Origin: Roseburia sp.
GTDB lineage: Bacteria > Bacillota > Clostridia > Lachnospirales > Lachnospiraceae
Direction of reading: 5' to 3'
DNA: 64,000 bases
Assembly (NCBI GenBank): GCA_026168605.1
Contig: JAPFDX010000001.1
Location: 1 to 64,000, forward strand
The notes under the pieces are model-generated. The model was not told the DNA's origin, did not search any database, and saw only the letters and a list, made by a program, of their open reading frames with translations. Both the position numbers and the translations under genes were made by a program. Of the stretch, positions 16,050 through 25,454 are shown in pieces. Position 1 is the stretch's first letter, and each line of letters begins with the position of its first letter.

Positions 16050-17156
16050 ATGGAGTGTCGGATCGGTGTAATCTCCGGGGACGGTATCGGACCGGAGATC
16101 GTGGCGGAAGCCAGAAAGGTGTTAGATAAAATAGGGACAGTCTACGGACATACATTTTGCTACGAGGAGATTTTGATGGGCGGATGTTCCATCGACGCGG
16201 TGGGCGAGCCGCTGACGGACGAGGCGGTCGCGGCGGCGAAAGCGTCCGACGCGGTGCTGATGGGCTCGATCGGCGGCAATACGGCGACCTCGCCGTGGTA
16301 TCAGCTCCCGCCGGAGAAGCGCCCGGAGGCCGGACTGTTAAGGCTGCGCAAGTCGTTAAATCTTTTTGCCAATTTAAGACCCGCCTGTCTGTACGGGGAG
16401 CTGCGGGAAGCCTGCCCGCTGCGCGATGCGGTGATCGGGGACGGCTTTGACATGGTGATCGTGCGCGAGCTGACCGGAGGACTTTACTTCGGGGCACGCG
16501 AGACGAAGGAAGTCGGCGGTGTGATGACGGCGACGGACACGCTGGTCTACAATGAGGAGGAGATCCGGCGGATCGCAAAGCGCGGCTTTGACATCGCGAG
16601 GAAGCGCCGCAGGAAGCTGACGAGCGTGGATAAGGCGAATGTGCTCGATTCCTCCAGACTGTGGAGAAAGATTGTCGACGAGGTTGCGGCGGAATACCCG
16701 GAGGTTTCCTGCGAGCATATGCTGGTGGACAACTGCGCGATGCAGCTTGTCAGAGATCCCGGACAGTTTGATGTGATCCTGACGGAGAATATGTTTGGCG
16801 ATATTCTCTCGGACGAGGCGAGCATGGTGACCGGCTCGATCGGGATGCTCTCCAGCGCGAGCTTAAATGATACGAAATTTGGTCTCTACGAGCCGAGCGG
16901 CGGCTCCGCGCCGGATATTGCGGGCAAGGGCGTCGCAAATCCGATCGCTACCATCTTAAGCGCGGCGATGATGCTGCGGTACAGCTTTGATCTGGACAGG
17001 GAGGCGGACGCCGTGGAGGAAGCCGTAAAGCAGGTGTTAAAGGACGGCTACCGCACGATCGACATCATGCCGCAGTCCGGCATGGCGCAGGAAAATGACG
17101 TGACGCAGGTCGGTACGAAGGAGATGGGAGATCTGATCTGTCAGCGGATTTTATAA
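16050..17156 (+). CDS. leuB: 3-isopropylmalate dehydrogenase
   Basis: NAD-dependent oxidative decarboxylation of 3-isopropylmalate in leucine synthesis. 368 residues. Visible are [12 protein letters not shown], the substrate-loop arginines ([20 protein letters not shown]), [27 protein letters not shown] (catalytic Lys), and the metal-site aspartates [11 protein letters not shown] and [19 protein letters not shown]. The NAD region is [28 protein letters not shown] precedes the ATG. ilvD follows after 20 nt. leuA and leuCD are not in this window. Confidence 0.97.
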   Translation: MECRIGVISGDGIGPEIVAEARKVLDKIGTVYGHTFCYEEILMGGCSIDAVGEPLTDEAVAAAKASDAVLMGSIGGNTATSPWYQLPPEKRPEAGLLRLRKSLNLFANLRPACLYGELREACPLRDAVIGDGFDMVIVRELTGGLYFGARETKEVGGVMTATDTLVYNEEEIRRIAKRGFDIARKRRRKLTSVDKANVLDSSRLWRKIVDEVAAEYPEVSCEHMLVDNCAMQLVRDPGQFDVILTENMFGDILSDEASMVTGSIGMLSSASLNDTKFGLYEPSGGSAPDIAGKGVANPIATILSAAMMLRYSFDLDREADAVEEAVKQVLKDGYRTIDIMPQSGMAQENDVTQVGTKEMGDLICQRIL

Positions 17157-17176
17157 ACAGAAAGGGAATAGGAATA

Positions 17177-18847
17177 ATGAAGAGTGATCAGGTAAAGAAA
17201 GGGATGCAGCAGGCGCCCCACAGAAGTCTTTTTAATGCGCTGGGTTTTACCGAGGAGGAGATGCAAAAGCCGATGGTCGGCATCGTGAGCTCCTACAATG
17301 AGATCGTGCCGGGGCATATGAATCTGGATAAAATCGTGAACGCCGTAAAGCTCGGCGTTGCGGAGGCGGGCGGTGTGCCCGTGGTATTTCCGGCGATCGC
17401 GGTGTGCGACGGCATCGCGATGGGGCACGTCGGCATGAAGTATTCTCTCGTGACGAGAGATCTGATCGCGGACTCCACCGAGTGCATGGCGCTCGCGCAC
17501 CAGTTTGATGCGCTCGTGATGGTGCCAAACTGTGACAAGAACGTGCCGGGGCTTCTGATGGCGGCGGCGCGCATCAATGTGCCGACCGTCTTCGTCTCAG
17601 GAGGACCGATGTTAGCCGGGCGTGTGCGCGGACAGAAGCGGAGCTTATCGTCCATGTTTGAGGCGGTCGGCTCTTACGCGGCTGGGACGATGACCGAGGA
17701 GGATGTGCGCGAGTACGAGGAAAAGGTATGCCCGACCTGCGGAAGCTGTTCGGGTATGTACACAGCCAATTCCATGAACTGCCTGACGGAGGCGCTCGGC
17801 ATGGGACTGCGCGGAAACGGTACGATCCCGGCTGTCTATTCCGAGCGTATCAAGCTGGCGAAGCACGCAGGCATGGCGGTGATGGAGATGTACCGGAAGA
17901 ACATCTGCCCGCGTGACATTATGACGAAAGACGCTATTTTGAATGCGCTGACGGTGGATATGGCGCTCGGCTGTTCGACAAACAGTATGCTCCACCTTCC
18001 GGCGATCGCGCATGAGATCGGCTTTGACTTTGACATCGCATTTGCGAACCCGATCAGCGAGAAAACGCCAAACCTCTGCCACCTCGCGCCTGCGGGACCT
18101 ACCTATATGGAGGATTTGAACGAGGCGGGCGGCGTCTATGCGGTGATGAAGGAACTTGCGGACATCGGACTTTTACATACGGACTGCATGACTGTGACGG
18201 GAAAGACCGTCGGGGAAAATATCAGGGACGCCGTGAATAAAAATCCGGAGGTTATAAGACCGGTGGAAATGCCATATAGTAAAACCGGAGGACTTGCCGT
18301 GTTAAAGGGGAATCTCGCACCGGACGGCAGCGTGGTGAAGCGCTCTGCAGTCTGCGAGGAGATGATGGTACACGAAGGGCCGGCGAGAGTCTTTGACTGT
18401 GAGGAGGATGCGATCGCCGCGATCAAGGGCGGAAAGATCGTTGCGGGCGACGTCGTCGTCATCCGGTACGAAGGTCCGAAGGGCGGACCGGGGATGCGCG
18501 AGATGTTAAACCCGACCTCGGCGATCGCAGGCATGGGTCTTGGTTCTTCCGTGGCGCTGATCACGGACGGGCGGTTTTCCGGCGCAAGCCGCGGCGCGTC
18601 CATCGGTCATGTGTCGCCGGAGGCAGCGGTTGGCGGACCGATCGCGCTCGTTGAGGAGAGCGACATCATCCGCATCAATATCCCGGAACTTTCGCTTTCA
18701 CTCGCAGTCTCCGATGAGGAGCTGGCGGCGCGGGCAGCGAAGTGGCAGCCGCGAGAGCCGAAGGTGACGACCGGATATCTGAAGAGATATGCGTCTCTGG
18801 TGACGTCCGGAAACCGCGGGGCAGTGCTGGAACTTCAGGGAGAATAG
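17177..18847 (+). CDS. ilvD: Dihydroxy-acid dehydratase
   Basis: Fe-S dehydratase forming the 2-oxo acids of valine and isoleucine. 556 residues, the standard size. Cluster cysteines are visible in [15 protein letters not shown] and [37 protein letters not shown] and the C-terminal [21 protein letters not shown] are both family signatures. It sits between leuB and ilvB in one transcription direction, with AAAGGGAATAGGA before the ATG. Co-location with leuB and ilvB supports a branched-chain amino-acid operon. Confidence 0.98.
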   Translation: MKSDQVKKGMQQAPHRSLFNALGFTEEEMQKPMVGIVSSYNEIVPGHMNLDKIVNAVKLGVAEAGGVPVVFPAIAVCDGIAMGHVGMKYSLVTRDLIADSTECMALAHQFDALVMVPNCDKNVPGLLMAAARINVPTVFVSGGPMLAGRVRGQKRSLSSMFEAVGSYAAGTMTEEDVREYEEKVCPTCGSCSGMYTANSMNCLTEALGMGLRGNGTIPAVYSERIKLAKHAGMAVMEMYRKNICPRDIMTKDAILNALTVDMALGCSTNSMLHLPAIAHEIGFDFDIAFANPISEKTPNLCHLAPAGPTYMEDLNEAGGVYAVMKELADIGLLHTDCMTVTGKTVGENIRDAVNKNPEVIRPVEMPYSKTGGLAVLKGNLAPDGSVVKRSAVCEEMMVHEGPARVFDCEEDAIAAIKGGKIVAGDVVVIRYEGPKGGPGMREMLNPTSAIAGMGLGSSVALITDGRFSGASRGASIGHVSPEAAVGGPIALVEESDIIRINIPELSLSLAVSDEELAARAAKWQPREPKVTTGYLKRYASLVTSGNRGAVLELQGE

Positions 18848-18907
18848 CAGGAATATACTTCAGAGAGCGTCCGACCGGGCGCAGACTTGGAAAGTGAGGA
18901 ATATGGT

Positions 18908-20599
18908 ATGCAGTTGACAGGTGCGCAAATCGTGATCGAGTGCCTGAAAGAACAGGGCGTAGATACCGTGTTTGGCTATCCGGGCGGAGCCATTTTAAAT
19001 GTATACGATGAACTTTATAAGCATCAGAATGAGATTAGGCATATTTTGACTTCCCATGAGCAGGGAGCAGCCCATGCGGCGGACGGATATGCGAGGAGCA
19101 CGGGGCGGACCGGCGTCTGCTTTGCGACGAGCGGGCCGGGAGCGACCAATCTGGTCACCGGGATCGCAACCGCCTACATGGATTCCGTTCCCGTGGTGGC
19201 GATCACCTGCAATGTGACCGTGCCGCTTCTTGGCAAGGACAGTTTTCAGGAGATCGATATCGCAGGGATCACAATGCCGATCACAAAGCATAATTTTATT
19301 GTAAAAGATATCACAAAGCTTGCGGACACCATCCGCCGGGCGTTTCAGATCGCACAAAAGGGGCGGCCGGGACCGGTGCTTGTTGATATCCCAAAGGACA
19401 TCACGGCGGCAAAGACGGAATATACCTTCCGGAAGGCAGAACCGATCCTTCCGGTGACGGAGACGATCCGGGAGGAGGACATCGCAAAGGCGGTGAAGAT
19501 GATACTCGCGGCGAAAAAGCCATATATCTTTGTCGGCGGCGGCGCGGTGATTTCAGGAGCGCAGGAGGAGCTTGCGGAATTTGTGAAAAAAACCGACGCT
19601 CCGGTGTGCGACACGCTGATGGGAAAGGGCGCGTTTGACGGGACGAAGGAGCTGTATACCGGGATGCTCGGGATGCACGGCACAAAGACGTCGAATCTCG
19701 GCGTGAGCGACTGCGATCTTCTCATCGCGGCGGGCACGCGCTTTTCGGATCGTGTGCTCGGCAATGCGAAGAAGTTCGCGAGGAAGGCAAAAATCCTCCA
19801 GTTTGATGTGGACGCGGCGGAGATCAACAAGAATATCCGCGTGGACGCCTGTGTGACCGGGGATTTGCGGGAGATTTTAAAACGGATCAACGAAAAGCTG
19901 CCGCAGCTTGACCATGCAGAGTGGATCGCGCGCGTGATGGAGCACAAGGAAAAATTTCCGCTGCGCTATGAGGCGGGTGCGCTCACCGGGCCGTTTTTGA
20001 TGGAGGAGATCTACCGCGCGACAGGCGGCGAGGCGGTGATCGTCACGGAGGTCGGACAGCACCAGATGTGGGCGGCACAGTATTACCGCTATAAGAATCC
20101 GCGCACGTTTTTGTCCTCCGGCGGACTCGGGACGATGGGATATGGACTGGGTGCGGCGATCGGCGCACAGGTGGCGAACCCGGAGAAACAGGTGATCAAT
20201 ATCGCGGGAGACGGGTGCTTCCGCATGAATATGAATGAGCTTGCGACGGCGGTGCGCCAGAGGCTGCCGCTGATCGAGGTGATCGTGAATAACCATGTGC
20301 TCGGCATGGTGCGGCAGTGGCAGGATCTGTTTTATGAGAAACGCTATTCCGCGACGATCCTGGACGACGGTGTGGATTTTGTGAAACTGGCGGAGGCGAT
20401 GGGGGCGACCGGTTACCGCGCGACAAGCTGCGAGGAGTTTCGGGAGGCACTTGAAAAAGCGCTTGCGGCGGACGGCCCGGTTGTGATCGACTGCATCGTG
20501 GGCAGCGACGATAAGGTGTGGCCGATGGTCGCTCCGGGAGCGGACATCAGCACGGCGTTTACGGCGGAGGATCTGAAACAGAACAAAGAAAGGGGTTAG
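18908..20599 (+). CDS. ilvB: Acetolactate synthase, catalytic (large) subunit
   Basis: ThDP-dependent enzyme that condenses pyruvate with pyruvate or 2-oxobutyrate. 563 residues. N-terminal GYPGGAILNVYDEL with SHEQGAAHAADGYARSTG carries the catalytic Glu; then come FATSGPGATNLVTGIA, FQEIDIAGITMPITKH, and the ThDP site GDGCFRMNMNELATA with NNHVLGMVRQWQ. ATG 18908 (GTGAGG 8 nt upstream) is preferred to an in-frame TTG at 18887. No small regulatory subunit (ilvN/ilvH) is adjacent. serC begins 3 nt after the stop, tying the branched-chain and serine genes together. Confidence 0.97.
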   Translation: MQLTGAQIVIECLKEQGVDTVFGYPGGAILNVYDELYKHQNEIRHILTSHEQGAAHAADGYARSTGRTGVCFATSGPGATNLVTGIATAYMDSVPVVAITCNVTVPLLGKDSFQEIDIAGITMPITKHNFIVKDITKLADTIRRAFQIAQKGRPGPVLVDIPKDITAAKTEYTFRKAEPILPVTETIREEDIAKAVKMILAAKKPYIFVGGGAVISGAQEELAEFVKKTDAPVCDTLMGKGAFDGTKELYTGMLGMHGTKTSNLGVSDCDLLIAAGTRFSDRVLGNAKKFARKAKILQFDVDAAEINKNIRVDACVTGDLREILKRINEKLPQLDHAEWIARVMEHKEKFPLRYEAGALTGPFLMEEIYRATGGEAVIVTEVGQHQMWAAQYYRYKNPRTFLSSGGLGTMGYGLGAAIGAQVANPEKQVINIAGDGCFRMNMNELATAVRQRLPLIEVIVNNHVLGMVRQWQDLFYEKRYSATILDDGVDFVKLAEAMGATGYRATSCEEFREALEKALAADGPVVIDCIVGSDDKVWPMVAPGADISTAFTAEDLKQNKERG

Positions 20600-20602
20600 G
20601 TT

Positions 20603-21697
20603 ATGGGCAGAGTGTACAATTTTTCAGCGGGCCCTGCGGTGTTACCGGAGGAGGTCTTAAGGGAAGCGGCGGACGAGATGATGGATTACCGCGGGAGCGG
20701 GATGTCTGTGATGGAGATGAGCCACCGTTCCAAGGTGTATGACGGCATCATCAAAGAGGCGGAGCAGGATCTGCGGGATCTTTTGCAGATCCCTGACAAT
20801 TACAAGGTACTGTTTTTGCAGGGCGGGGCATCCCAGCAGTTTGCGATGATCCCGATGAATCTGATGAAGAATAAAAAAGCGGGATACATCGTCACGGGAC
20901 AGTGGGCGAAGAAGGCGTACCAGGAGGCGCAGATCTACGGTGAGGCGGTAAAGCTGGCGTCCTCGGAGGATAAAACGTTCTCGTACATACCGGACTGCTC
21001 CGATCTCGACATACCGGAGGATCTGGATTATGTGTACATCTGCGAGAATAACACGATCTACGGAACAAAATATAAAGAGCTGCCGGATACGAAGGGGCAT
21101 ACGCTCGTCGCGGACGTCTCCTCGTGCTTTTTGTCAGAGCCGGTGGATGTTGGCAAATACGGCGTGCTCTACGGCGGCGTGCAGAAAAATATCGGCCCGG
21201 CGGGCGTTGTCATCGTGATCATCCGCGAGGATCTGATCACGGAGGACACACTTCCCGGGACGCCTACTATGCTAAAGTACAAGACGCACGCAGACAATGA
21301 TTCGCTCTACAATACGCCGCCGTGCTATGGCATCTATATCTGCGGCAAGGTGTTCAAGTGGCTGAAGAAGATGGGGGGTCTCGCTGCGATGCGAGAGCGC
21401 AATGAGGAAAAGGCGAAGATCCTTTACGATTTTCTCGATGAGAGTCAGATGTTTTCCGGCACGGTCGTGCGGGAGGACCGTTCGCTGATGAACGTGCCGT
21501 TCGTGACCGGAAATGAGGCGCTGGATGCAAAATTCGTGAAGGAAGCCGCGGAGGCGGGCTTTGTGAATTTAAAGGGACACCGCTCGGTCGGAGGTATGCG
21601 CGCATCCATCTACAACGCGATGCCAAAGGAGGGCGTGGAGAAACTGGTGGCGTTTATGAGAAGGTTTGAGGAGGCGAATCGGGATGTATCGTTATAA
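20603..21697 (+). CDS. serC: Phosphoserine aminotransferase
   Basis: PLP enzyme converting 3-phosphohydroxypyruvate and glutamate to phosphoserine. 364 residues. Signatures are YNFSAGPAVLPEEVL, GSGMSVMEMSHRSK, the phosphate/PLP loop QGGASQQFAMIPMNL, ADVSSCFLSEPVDV followed by YGGVQKNIGPAG (Schiff-base Lys) and GHRSVGGMRASIYNAM. It starts 3 nt after ilvB (AAAGGGGTTAGGTT site inside ilvB's end). It overlaps serA by 14 nt, implying translational coupling. Confidence 0.98.
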   Translation: MGRVYNFSAGPAVLPEEVLREAADEMMDYRGSGMSVMEMSHRSKVYDGIIKEAEQDLRDLLQIPDNYKVLFLQGGASQQFAMIPMNLMKNKKAGYIVTGQWAKKAYQEAQIYGEAVKLASSEDKTFSYIPDCSDLDIPEDLDYVYICENNTIYGTKYKELPDTKGHTLVADVSSCFLSEPVDVGKYGVLYGGVQKNIGPAGVVIVIIREDLITEDTLPGTPTMLKYKTHADNDSLYNTPPCYGIYICGKVFKWLKKMGGLAAMRERNEEKAKILYDFLDESQMFSGTVVREDRSLMNVPFVTGNEALDAKFVKEAAEAGFVNLKGHRSVGGMRASIYNAMPKEGVEKLVAFMRRFEEANRDVSL

Positions 21698-22847
21698 TTG
21701 CTTAAATCCAATCGCCCCGGTTGGGCTGGAATTGTTTTCGGGGGATTATGAGAAGACGGAGCGCATCGAGGACGCGGAGGCGGTTCTTGTCAGGAGTGCG
21801 TCGATGCATGATATGGAGCTGCCGGGGACGCTGGCAGCGGTGGCGAGAGCCGGGGCAGGCGTCAACAATATCCCGTTGGAAAAATGTGCCGAACAGGGGA
21901 TCGTGGTGTTTAATACGCCGGGGGCAAACGCAAACGGTGTGAAGGAGCTGGTGTTTGCGGGGATGCTCTACGCGTCGAGAGACATTGTCGGGGGGATCGA
22001 CTGGTGTCTTGCAAACCGGGAGGATGCGAATATCGCAAAGACGGCGGAGAAACAGAAAAAGAATTTTGCGGGGACGGAGATCGCGGGAAAGAAGCTCGGC
22101 GTGATCGGTCTCGGCGCGATCGGCGTGCTGGTGGCGAACGCCGCGACCCACATGGGGATGGAGGTGTACGGGTATGATCCCTATATCTCCGTGAACGCTG
22201 CGTGGAATCTTTCAAGGAGTGTAAAGCACATCAGCAATGTCGAGGACATTTACCGGGAATGTGATTATATCACGATCCATGTGCCGCTTCTGGAAGCCAC
22301 GAAGAAGATGATCGGCGTCGGGGCGATCGCGCTGATGAAGCCGACGGCGATCGTGTTAAACTTTGCGCGCGATCTTCTGGTGGATGAGGAGGCGATGGTT
22401 GAGGCGCTCGCGGCAGGAAAAATCAAGCGCTATGTGTCCGATTTCCCGAATCCTACGACGGTCGGCGCGAAGGGCTGTATCGTGACGCCGCATCTGGGCG
22501 CATCCACGGCGGAATCCGAGGACAACTGCGCGATCATGGCGGTGCGTGAGATCCGCGATTATCTGGAAAACGGAAACATCATGCACTCCGTGAATTTCCC
22601 GGACTGCAATATGGCCGCCTGCATGACGGCGGGCAGGATCGGCATCCTGCACAAGAATGCAAGCGGTATGCTGAGCCGTTTTACGACGATCCTCGGCGAT
22701 GCCGGCATCAATATCGACGGGATGGCGAACAAGTCCAAAGGTGATTATGCGTACGCGCTGATCGACGTGGACGCGCCCGTCACAGAAGAGGTACTGGGAA
22801 AACTGGATCAGATCGAGGGCGTGCTTCGGGTGCGCAAAGTGAAATAA
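21684..22847 (+). CDS. serA: D-3-phosphoglycerate dehydrogenase
   Basis: NAD-dependent first step of serine synthesis. 387 residues, the short form: catalytic and NAD domains plus a C-terminal ACT domain (~315-387, TTILGDAGINIDGMANKSKG), with no intervening domain. Visible are RAGAGVNNIPLEKC, GKKLGVIGLGAIGVLVAN (Rossmann), VLNFARDLLVDEEAM (active-site Arg region) and VTPHLGASTAESEDN (catalytic His). The start at 21684 has GAGGAGG 9 nt upstream within serC. The ACT domain suggests serine or another amino acid may regulate activity. Confidence 0.97.
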   Translation: MYRYNCLNPIAPVGLELFSGDYEKTERIEDAEAVLVRSASMHDMELPGTLAAVARAGAGVNNIPLEKCAEQGIVVFNTPGANANGVKELVFAGMLYASRDIVGGIDWCLANREDANIAKTAEKQKKNFAGTEIAGKKLGVIGLGAIGVLVANAATHMGMEVYGYDPYISVNAAWNLSRSVKHISNVEDIYRECDYITIHVPLLEATKKMIGVGAIALMKPTAIVLNFARDLLVDEEAMVEALAAGKIKRYVSDFPNPTTVGAKGCIVTPHLGASTAESEDNCAIMAVREIRDYLENGNIMHSVNFPDCNMAACMTAGRIGILHKNASGMLSRFTTILGDAGINIDGMANKSKGDYAYALIDVDAPVTEEVLGKLDQIEGVLRVRKVK

Positions 22848-22861
22848 ATGAGGTGCAGAGA

Positions 22862-24172
22862 ATGGCAGAGATCAGACCATTTATAGGCATCAGACCACAG
22901 AGAGGGAAGGCAGCGGCAGTCGCTGCCCTCCCTTATGATGTTTATAACAGAGAAGAGGCAACGAAGTATGTGAAGGAACATCCGGAGTCTTTCCTTCGGA
23001 TCGACCGGGCAGAGACCCAGTTTCCGCTGTCCGTGGATATGTATGACGCGCGGGTTTATAGGAAAGCGCACGATATGCTGTGGGAGGCGTTGGCGGACGG
23101 CACGTTTCTTCGCGAGGAAAAGAAGTGCTATTATGTCTATGAGCTGACGATGCAGGGGCGCACACAGACCGGGATCGTGGCGTGCGCGTCGGTGGACGAT
23201 TATCTCGGTCAGGTGATCCGGCGTCACGAGAATACGCGCGCCGAGAAGGAGGAGGACCGCGTGCACCATGTGGAGGCGTGCAGGGCACAGACAGGTCCGG
23301 TGTTTCTCGCCTACCGTGCAGACCGTACGATCCGCGCGCAGATGGCGCAGGCGAAGCGGCAGGAGGCGGAATATGATTTCGTCGCGGAGGACGGCGTGAG
23401 ACACCGCGTCTTTGTCATCCGCGATGAGGAAGCCGTCGGGCAGATCGCGCGGGCGTTTGCAGGCATCGGGCAGATCTATATCGCGGACGGACATCACCGG
23501 GCGGCGTCGGCGGTGCGTGTGTGTGAGCAGTACCGCAAAAAATATCCGGCTTACACGGGGGAGGAGGAGTTTAACTATTTCCTCTCGGTGCTGTTTCCGG
23601 ATGATGAACTGATGATCATGGATTACAACCGCCTGGTGCGGGATATGAACGGCTATTCGTTCCAGAGCTTTTACCGCGAGGTGAAAAGCCGCTTTGACGT
23701 GACGGAGATCACCGGGCAGGAGCAGAGACGGCCGCCGGAGCGCGGAACTTTTACGATGTACATGGAGGGGCACTGGTTTTGGTGCAGAATCCGTGCGGAG
23801 GACAGGAGACCGGGGGATCCGGTGGCGGATCTGGACGTCTCCATCCTCCAGGAGAAGCTTTTAAATCCGGTGCTTGGCATCGGCGATCCAAAGACGGACG
23901 GGCGCATTGACTTTGTCGGCGGCATCCGGGGACTTGACGAGCTGGTGCGCCGCTGTGAGGAGGACTGCGCGGTGGCGTTCGCCATGTATCCGACGGCGAT
24001 ATCGGAATTGTTTGCGGTGGCGGACGCCGGATGTCTGATGCCGCCGAAATCAACGTGGTTTGAGCCGAAACTTCGGAGTGGTCTGTTTATTCACGCGATC
24101 GGGCAGGAGATAACGGAAAAGGAGGAGACAAATGATAGCGGAAAACTTTGCAGATACGACGGAAACGCTTGA
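22862..24172 (+). CDS. DUF1015 family protein
   Basis: 436 residues of the DUF1015 family, whose function is not established to my knowledge. Family hallmarks are RPFIGIRPQRGKAAAVAALPYDVYN at the start, HPESFLRIDRAE, GVVxxxxxDDY-like CASVDDYLGQVIRRHENTR, YIADGHHRAASA near the middle, and CLMPPKSTWFEPKLRSGLFIH at the end. The His-rich DGHHR and KxxRHExTR motifs look catalytic or metal/phosphate-binding. It lies 14 nt after serA. serB is absent from the block, so a role in serine metabolism is a reasonable but unproven guess. ATG 22862 is preferred to a GTG at 22853. It overlaps mscS by 41 nt. Confidence 0.85.
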   Translation: MAEIRPFIGIRPQRGKAAAVAALPYDVYNREEATKYVKEHPESFLRIDRAETQFPLSVDMYDARVYRKAHDMLWEALADGTFLREEKKCYYVYELTMQGRTQTGIVACASVDDYLGQVIRRHENTRAEKEEDRVHHVEACRAQTGPVFLAYRADRTIRAQMAQAKRQEAEYDFVAEDGVRHRVFVIRDEEAVGQIARAFAGIGQIYIADGHHRAASAVRVCEQYRKKYPAYTGEEEFNYFLSVLFPDDELMIMDYNRLVRDMNGYSFQSFYREVKSRFDVTEITGQEQRRPPERGTFTMYMEGHWFWCRIRAEDRRPGDPVADLDVSILQEKLLNPVLGIGDPKTDGRIDFVGGIRGLDELVRRCEEDCAVAFAMYPTAISELFAVADAGCLMPPKSTWFEPKLRSGLFIHAIGQEITEKEETNDSGKLCRYDGNA

Positions 24173-25037
24173 GGCGCTAAACAGCGCGCAGGAAAATCTG
24201 GCGGCGGTCGCCGAGAACCCGGGATTGATCGGGGCATGGCTGGAGAGCCTTGTGCCGGATCTTTTGAACTTTGCGTTTCAGGTCGTGCTGGCAATCCTGA
24301 TCTATGCCGTCGGCAGCCGGATCATCAAATGGGTGGTAAAGCTGGTGCGGCGGTCGCTGGAACGCGCGGGGACGGACACAGGGGTGCGGCAGTTTGTGCT
24401 GCCGCTGGTCAAATACAGTCTCTACGTTATTCTGATCTTTCTGATCATGGGAATGTTTGGGATCGCGACGACCTCTGCGGTTGCCGTGCTCGGCTCTGCA
24501 GGTGTGGCTGTCGGCCTTGCCCTGCAGGGGAGTCTGTCAAATTTTGCGGGCGGCGTGCTGATACTGATCTTAAAACCGTTTGTGGTGGGGGACTATATCA
24601 TAGAGGACACGAATAAGAATGAGGGAACGGTGTCGGAGATCTCGATTTTTTACACGAAGCTTCTGACCGTTGACAATAAAATGATCGTGATCCCCAACGG
24701 TATGCTCTCAAACAGCAGCCTGACAAATGTGACGCATATGGACAGGCGCAGGGTGGATCTGGTCGTTGGCATTGCCTATGAGGCGGACATCCGCGCGGCA
24801 AAGGAGATTTTAAACCGTCTTGCGACGGACGAGCCTGCGCGGCTGCCGGACGAGCAGCCCATCGTCTATGTCGATGCGCTCGGCGCGTCGTCGGTGGATC
24901 TCGGTGTGCGCGTGTGGGTCGGGGCAAACGATTACTGGCAGGCGAAGTGGCGGCTGACCGAGAACATCAAGTACGCGTTTGACGAGAACGGTATCTCGAT
25001 TCCGTACCAGCAGATCGATGTGCAGATTAGACAATGA
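24132..25037 (+). CDS. Small-conductance mechanosensitive channel (MscS family)
   Basis: 301-residue membrane channel that opens on osmotic downshock. Three membrane segments (~residues 48-66, 88-110, 113-130) end with the pore-lining helix [26 protein letters not shown]. The cytosolic beta domain follows, starting [14 protein letters not shown] and including [16 protein letters not shown]. An acidic N-terminal stretch of ~40 residues precedes TM1. AAGGAGGAGACAA is an excellent ribosome site, inside the end of the DUF1015 gene. It is probably the last gene of the leu/ilv/ser transcript. Confidence 0.93.
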   Translation: MIAENFADTTETLEALNSAQENLAAVAENPGLIGAWLESLVPDLLNFAFQVVLAILIYAVGSRIIKWVVKLVRRSLERAGTDTGVRQFVLPLVKYSLYVILIFLIMGMFGIATTSAVAVLGSAGVAVGLALQGSLSNFAGGVLILILKPFVVGDYIIEDTNKNEGTVSEISIFYTKLLTVDNKMIVIPNGMLSNSSLTNVTHMDRRRVDLVVGIAYEADIRAAKEILNRLATDEPARLPDEQPIVYVDALGASSVDLGVRVWVGANDYWQAKWRLTENIKYAFDENGISIPYQQIDVQIRQ

Positions 25038-25050
25038 GAATGGAAAAACG

Positions 25051-25079
25051 TTGACAAAAAAAGTGATATATGCTAAATT
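25051..25079 (+). promoter_or_regulatory. Promoter of the cold-shock gene
   Basis: Perfect TTGACA (25051-25056), a 17-nt spacer and TAAATT (25074-25079). It implies a leader of ~70 nt before the csp start, a length compatible with cold-sensitive leader folding, though no specific fold was established. Confidence 0.7.
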
Positions 25080-25155
25080 TAGTGCATTAGGCAATGAGAT
25101 GTTTGAAAAAGCATCCCGGAATGGCTATATTTGTATATTTAGGAGGGGTTTTGTT

Positions 25156-25359
25156 ATGCAGCAGGGAACTGTCAAGTGGTTTAACGCCAAGAAGGGTTAT
25201 GGATTTATTTCGGACGCAGAGGGGAATGATATCTTTGTGCACTTTTCTGCGCTGAACATGGATGGATTCAAGGAATTAAAGGACGGCGAGAAGGTTGAGT
25301 TCGAGGTGACGGATGGAGAGAAAGGTCCGCAGGCTTCGAATGTGAGCCGCATCGCTTAA
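25156..25359 (+). CDS. Cold-shock domain protein (CspA/CspB family)
   Basis: 67-residue single-domain RNA/DNA-binding OB-fold protein. RNP1-like [22 protein letters not shown] and the N-terminal [15 protein letters not shown] are classic. It ends [11 protein letters not shown]. The ATG at 25156 is preceded by an unusually strong AGGAGGGG. The open frame extends upstream without a plausible start. It is flanked by its own promoter and terminator, so it is monocistronic. Confidence 0.97.
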   Translation: MQQGTVKWFNAKKGYGFISDAEGNDIFVHFSALNMDGFKELKDGEKVEFEVTDGEKGPQASNVSRIA

Positions 25360-25391
25360 TTTTAGGAATATATCTGTGAAAGACTAACCGG

Positions 25392-25427
25392 GAGGATATC
25401 AGCGGATCGGCGCCGATATCCTCTTTT
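25392..25427 (+). terminator. Terminator after csp
   Basis: GAGGATATC (25392-25400) pairs with GATATCCTC (25415-25423) around an inner GCG/CGC pair; TTTT follows. Confidence 0.85.
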
Positions 25428-25454
25428 GATGAAAAGGGAAAGGAATTTGAAAAC

